Positions 30,938 through 32,550 of a DNA stretch of 32,550 nucleotides are shown in pieces. Source of the stretch: Parcubacteria group bacterium GW2011_GWD2_42_14 (GTDB taxonomy: Bacteria > Patescibacteriota > Minisyncoccia > Phycocordibacterales > UBA12088). The stretch is taken from positions 1-32,550 of the forward strand of contig LCCS01000008.1 in the NCBI GenBank assembly GCA_000998045.1, written 5' to 3'. The position numbers and the translations under genes were made by a program. A model generated the notes under the pieces. The model was given only the letters and a program-made list of their open reading frames with translations. It was not told the DNA's origin and made no database searches. Positions within the stretch are counted from its first letter, which is position 1. Each line of letters begins with the position of its first letter.

Positions 30938-31625
30938 GATCCGTGAACATCTTATTGAGGTTCTCGGTTTAACTAAAGGTTCATTGGCCGCACGTATTTC
31001 TGAAATAAAACTTGAACATCCTCAACTTACACCTGCGGCCGCAGCTCAGATGTTTGCTAGACGGAAGAATAAATCAATAATGCGTTTTTTAAACGATGAA
31101 GATAAAAGGACTTTAGCTACGGTTATAAATACTGTTACTTCATCAACAGTAACTTCACGAGTATATAGTGTGCAAAATAAAAAAGTTAAATCGGAACCGA
31201 TCTTGAATTTTCATTCCGAAGATTGCTTTGTTAAAAGACACATACAAGAAATAAATGACACATATCATGCTGCTTGTTACACAGCTACGTTTATTCTCTG
31301 TAGGAAAGTGATGGAAAACCTAATAGTTCAGATACTTAAAAATAAGTTTCCGGAAAACAAGAGTCTTTTTGAAGATACCAAGAGTCGAAGGAACTTGGAT
31401 TTCAGTGTTGTTTTGGATAATCTATATAAAAAACGTACGGAGTTCTCTATTTCTGGCGGAAAGGTGATTGAGCGCATAAAACAAAAAACTACACCATTTA
31501 AAAGTGACGCTAATAACAAAGCTCATTCACTTTTTCATATAGCTTCTCGAAAGGAAATTGAGGAAGCTAACATTCAAGAAATTTTCGACTTGATTATAGT
31601 TGTAATGAAAGAAGTTGGTCTATAG
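30915..31625 (+). CDS. Protein with a C-terminal DUF4145/HEPN-like domain, last gene of the HTH operon
   Basis: The 236-aa protein has a helical N-terminal part (residues 1-70) with LGLTKGSLAARISEI and TPAAAAQMFARRKNKS, a Thr/Ser-rich linker (71-95), and a helical C-terminal domain (about 108-232). The latter resembles DUF4145, a HEPN-related family frequent in defence loci: AACYTATFILCRKVMENLIV matches the A-x-x-x-LCR-x-x-x-E helix, and DANNKAHSLFH (N200, N201, H204) matches the N-x-x-A-H loop near the HEPN active-site position. The strict HEPN R-x4-6-H is not present in that form (K196 and H204 are farther apart), so RNase activity is uncertain. The only usable ATG is inside the previous gene. 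It converges on the 73-aa gene with a 6-bp overlap. Confidence 0.6.
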   Translation: MGKRLESEIREHLIEVLGLTKGSLAARISEIKLEHPQLTPAAAAQMFARRKNKSIMRFLNDEDKRTLATVINTVTSSTVTSRVYSVQNKKVKSEPILNFHSEDCFVKRHIQEINDTYHAACYTATFILCRKVMENLIVQILKNKFPENKSLFEDTKSRRNLDFSVVLDNLYKKRTEFSISGGKVIERIKQKTTPFKSDANNKAHSLFHIASRKEIEEANIQEIFDLIIVVMKEVGL

Positions 31626-31841
31626 TTTTTCTTCAATATATTTCTGTGCATGAGAAGTGCCAAAACGTAAAGCTTCTTCATCTGAAATTTCTTTATCAAT
31701 ATTTTCAATAAACTTAACAACACCATCCCACCCATTATTGGTTTTTTGCATTACTTCCCACGCGACTGAGCAATGATTCTCCAGTCGATTGTGTATGTCT
31801 ACACAGATTTTATAGCCTTTATACATTGTTTCTTTTTCCAT
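31620..31841 (-). CDS. Small conserved-looking protein convergent to the HTH operon
   Basis: The 73-aa ORF opens MEKETMYKGYKICVDIH and includes AWEVMQK and an acidic helical end (SDEEALRFGTSHAQKYIEEKL). The pattern of beta strands followed by one helix is like small HicB-type or dsRBD-like folds, but I cannot assign a family. A TATACT box (31868-31873) and a copy of the operator half-site TGTTTATATA lie upstream, which suggests regulation linked to the HTH operon. Its stop overlaps the end of the HEPN-like gene by 6 bp. Confidence 0.5.
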   Translation of the reverse strand: MEKETMYKGYKICVDIHNRLENHCSVAWEVMQKTNNGWDGVVKFIENIDKEISDEEALRFGTSHAQKYIEEKL

Positions 31842-31852
31842 ATTGGCTTTCT

Positions 31853-31862
31853 TGTTTATATA
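31853..31862. promoter_or_regulatory. Operator half-site upstream of the 73-aa gene
   Basis: TGTTTATATA equals 10 of the 11 bases of the right arm of the HTH operon operator (30271-30281). It lies between the TATACT box and the ATG of the 73-aa gene. Only one arm is present, and the sequence is A/T rich, so chance is possible. Confidence 0.35.
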
Positions 31863-31921
31863 AATTTAGTATAGCATATACAAAACACATCATTTCTAAT
31901 GCGTCTCGTGCTAGCTCTAAC

Positions 31922-31944
31922 TGGCGGGGTATGTAGGACTCGAA
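31922..31944 (-). other. Isolated 3' end of a tRNA (possible attachment-site remnant)
   Basis: On the minus strand the sequence reads TTCGAGT (T loop), CCTAC (T stem 3' arm), ATACCCC (acceptor 3' arm), G (discriminator) and CCA. The matching 5' parts (GTAGG and GGGGTAT) are absent upstream, so this is a fragment and not a tRNA gene. Such 3' ends are typical integrase attachment sites, and this one bounds the A+T-rich region on its right. Confidence 0.5.
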
Positions 31945-31962
31945 CTGATTTTTATGGAAACC

Positions 31963-31985
31963 TGGTATGTTCAGTGAACATACCA
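31963..31985. repeat. 10-bp hairpin next to the tRNA fragment
   Basis: TGGTATGTTC and GAACATACCA are perfect arms around a 3-nt loop. No U-run follows. The rest of the gap from 31842 to 32162 holds repeat R4 and the terminator pair but no gene. Confidence 0.5.
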
Positions 31986-32004
31986 TGGTCCTGTTCGGCT
32001 TCGA

Positions 32005-32100
32005 GGCGAGTTACCGAGTTCTGAGTAACGAGAAAACGAGTTAAAAAGTTGAAAGTTTGTAAAGTTATAAATTTTGTAAAGTAGAAAGAAAGACGAGTTA
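32005..32100. repeat. Low-complexity gene-end repeat R4
   Basis: GAGTTCTGAGTAACGAG and CGAGTTAAAAAGTT are shared exactly with R3, followed by AAAGTTGAAAGTTTG-type units. It lies beyond the terminator of the minus-strand gene at the right edge. Confidence 0.65.
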
Positions 32101-32111
32101 GAAAATAAAAA

Positions 32112-32153
32112 CCGACTCAGGGGTGCTGAGTCGGGGAGAGCGTGTGTGCTCTC
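32112..32153 (-). terminator. Intrinsic terminator plus second hairpin
   Basis: On the minus strand GAGAGC/GCTCTC (32136-32153) is followed by CCGACTCAG/CTGAGTCGG (9-bp stem, 32112-32134) and then TTTTTA. The second is a clear intrinsic terminator for the gene at 32163. Confidence 0.8.
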
Positions 32154-32162
32154 AGGCGTGTA

Positions 32163-32550
32163 TCAGGAGGCAGATACGGTTTGGGTAACTTCTTTTACTC
32201 TATAACGAAGTGAAAGCAGTGGTGAAAACTCAAGTCGTTTCCAATCAACCTTACCACGAGGAACACGGTAGCCGTCTTTCCAAGTAATACCTTGTATCCA
32301 TGACGCCACAAAGTCGTCACTACAGCCGTACTTGAAGTATGCAACTTCATCAGCACGTACCACAAACTGCACGAGTGGTTTCAAGGTATAGGTAAGATGC
32401 TTTTGATGTCGATATGCTTTGAGCAGTCCAGCGTCGCTGTTTTCTACCTGCGCATACTCGCCAATAAAGTCAGCGCCATCAAGAGCAGTTTCCATAACCT
32501 GTACTTGTACCTTTTTGGTAGCTCCTTCAGAAATTGGTGGTACGTACGAC
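32163..32550 (-). CDS. C-terminal part of a protein of unknown function running off the right edge
   Basis: The track starts this ORF at an internal Met (32495), but the frame stays open to the window end with coding-like residues (SYVPPISEGATKKVQVQV), so at least 128 codons of a longer gene are present. Visible features are METALDGADFIGEYAQ, a Lys/Arg-rich middle (YRHQKHLTYTLKPL), several Trp and Tyr residues (SWIQGITWKDGYRVP), and a beta-rich look. I do not recognise the family. A strong terminator follows 10 bp after the stop. Confidence 0.65.
   Translation of the reverse strand, partial: SYVPPISEGATKKVQVQVMETALDGADFIGEYAQVENSDAGLLKAYRHQKHLTYTLKPLVQFVVRADEVAYFKYGCSDDFVASWIQGITWKDGYRVPRGKVDWKRLEFSPLLSLRYRVKEVTQTVSAS

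Overview
The window looks like a chromosomal segment of a Candidate Phyla Radiation (Patescibacteria, probably Parcubacteria-like) bacterium. This is an inference, with no marker-gene placement. It rests on long surface proteins with SdrD-B, DUF11 and PG-binding-like modules, a PaaX/Cas2-like regulator, DUF2206-type membrane proteins, tight gene packing, almost no Shine-Dalgarno sequences, and -10 boxes that sit directly in front of start codons.

Layout. (1) Positions 1-8858 hold a fragment of a minus-strand gene, then a plus-strand glycosylation operon: a GT2 polyprenyl-phosphate glycosyltransferase-like enzyme, a GT4-polysaccharide deacetylase fusion, a tandem GT4-GT4 fusion and a DUF2206-like polytopic protein. 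A lone GT4 follows. (2) Positions 8863-13973 hold a flippase fused to an ATP-grasp-like domain (minus), a membrane-anchored clan GH-A glycosidase, a 179-bp element with 19-bp terminal inverted repeats, an exported MTA/SAH nucleosidase-like protein, and a PaaX-like repressor beside a near-perfect palindrome found at three places. (3) Positions 14115-20816 are a surface-protein region: an SdrD-B protein anchored by C-terminal membrane segments, then three minus-strand proteins built from one recurring TGD module, in one case expanded by Gly/Asp-rich inserts. (4) Positions 20817-21571 are largely noncoding, with a hairpin-rich candidate RNA, a bidirectional terminator and one possible 52-aa ORF.

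(5) Positions 21572-27009 are a thymidylate and one-carbon cluster: folA, a cytidylyltransferase-like gene, a dCMP deaminase with an unknown N-terminal domain, a HIT protein, thyA, dut and glyA. Together dCMP deaminase and dUTPase make dUMP, ThyA methylates it, and DHFR plus SHMT regenerate methylene-THF. Low-complexity repeats sit at the 3' ends of several of these genes and encode the last residues of two of them.

(6) Positions 27271-31990 are visibly more A+T rich and look like an accessory island: a membrane-anchored PsbP-like protein, three related structured repeats (one inverted), a tiny membrane protein, and a compact operon of three short related HTH proteins followed by a DUF4145/HEPN-like protein. 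That operon has a strong promoter overlapped by an 11-bp inverted repeat, and an isolated 3' end of a tRNA lies beyond it. (7) The window ends in a minus-strand gene with its own terminator.

The best candidates for something undescribed are the three-HTH plus HEPN-like operon with its neighbouring structured repeats, and the TGD-module surface family.
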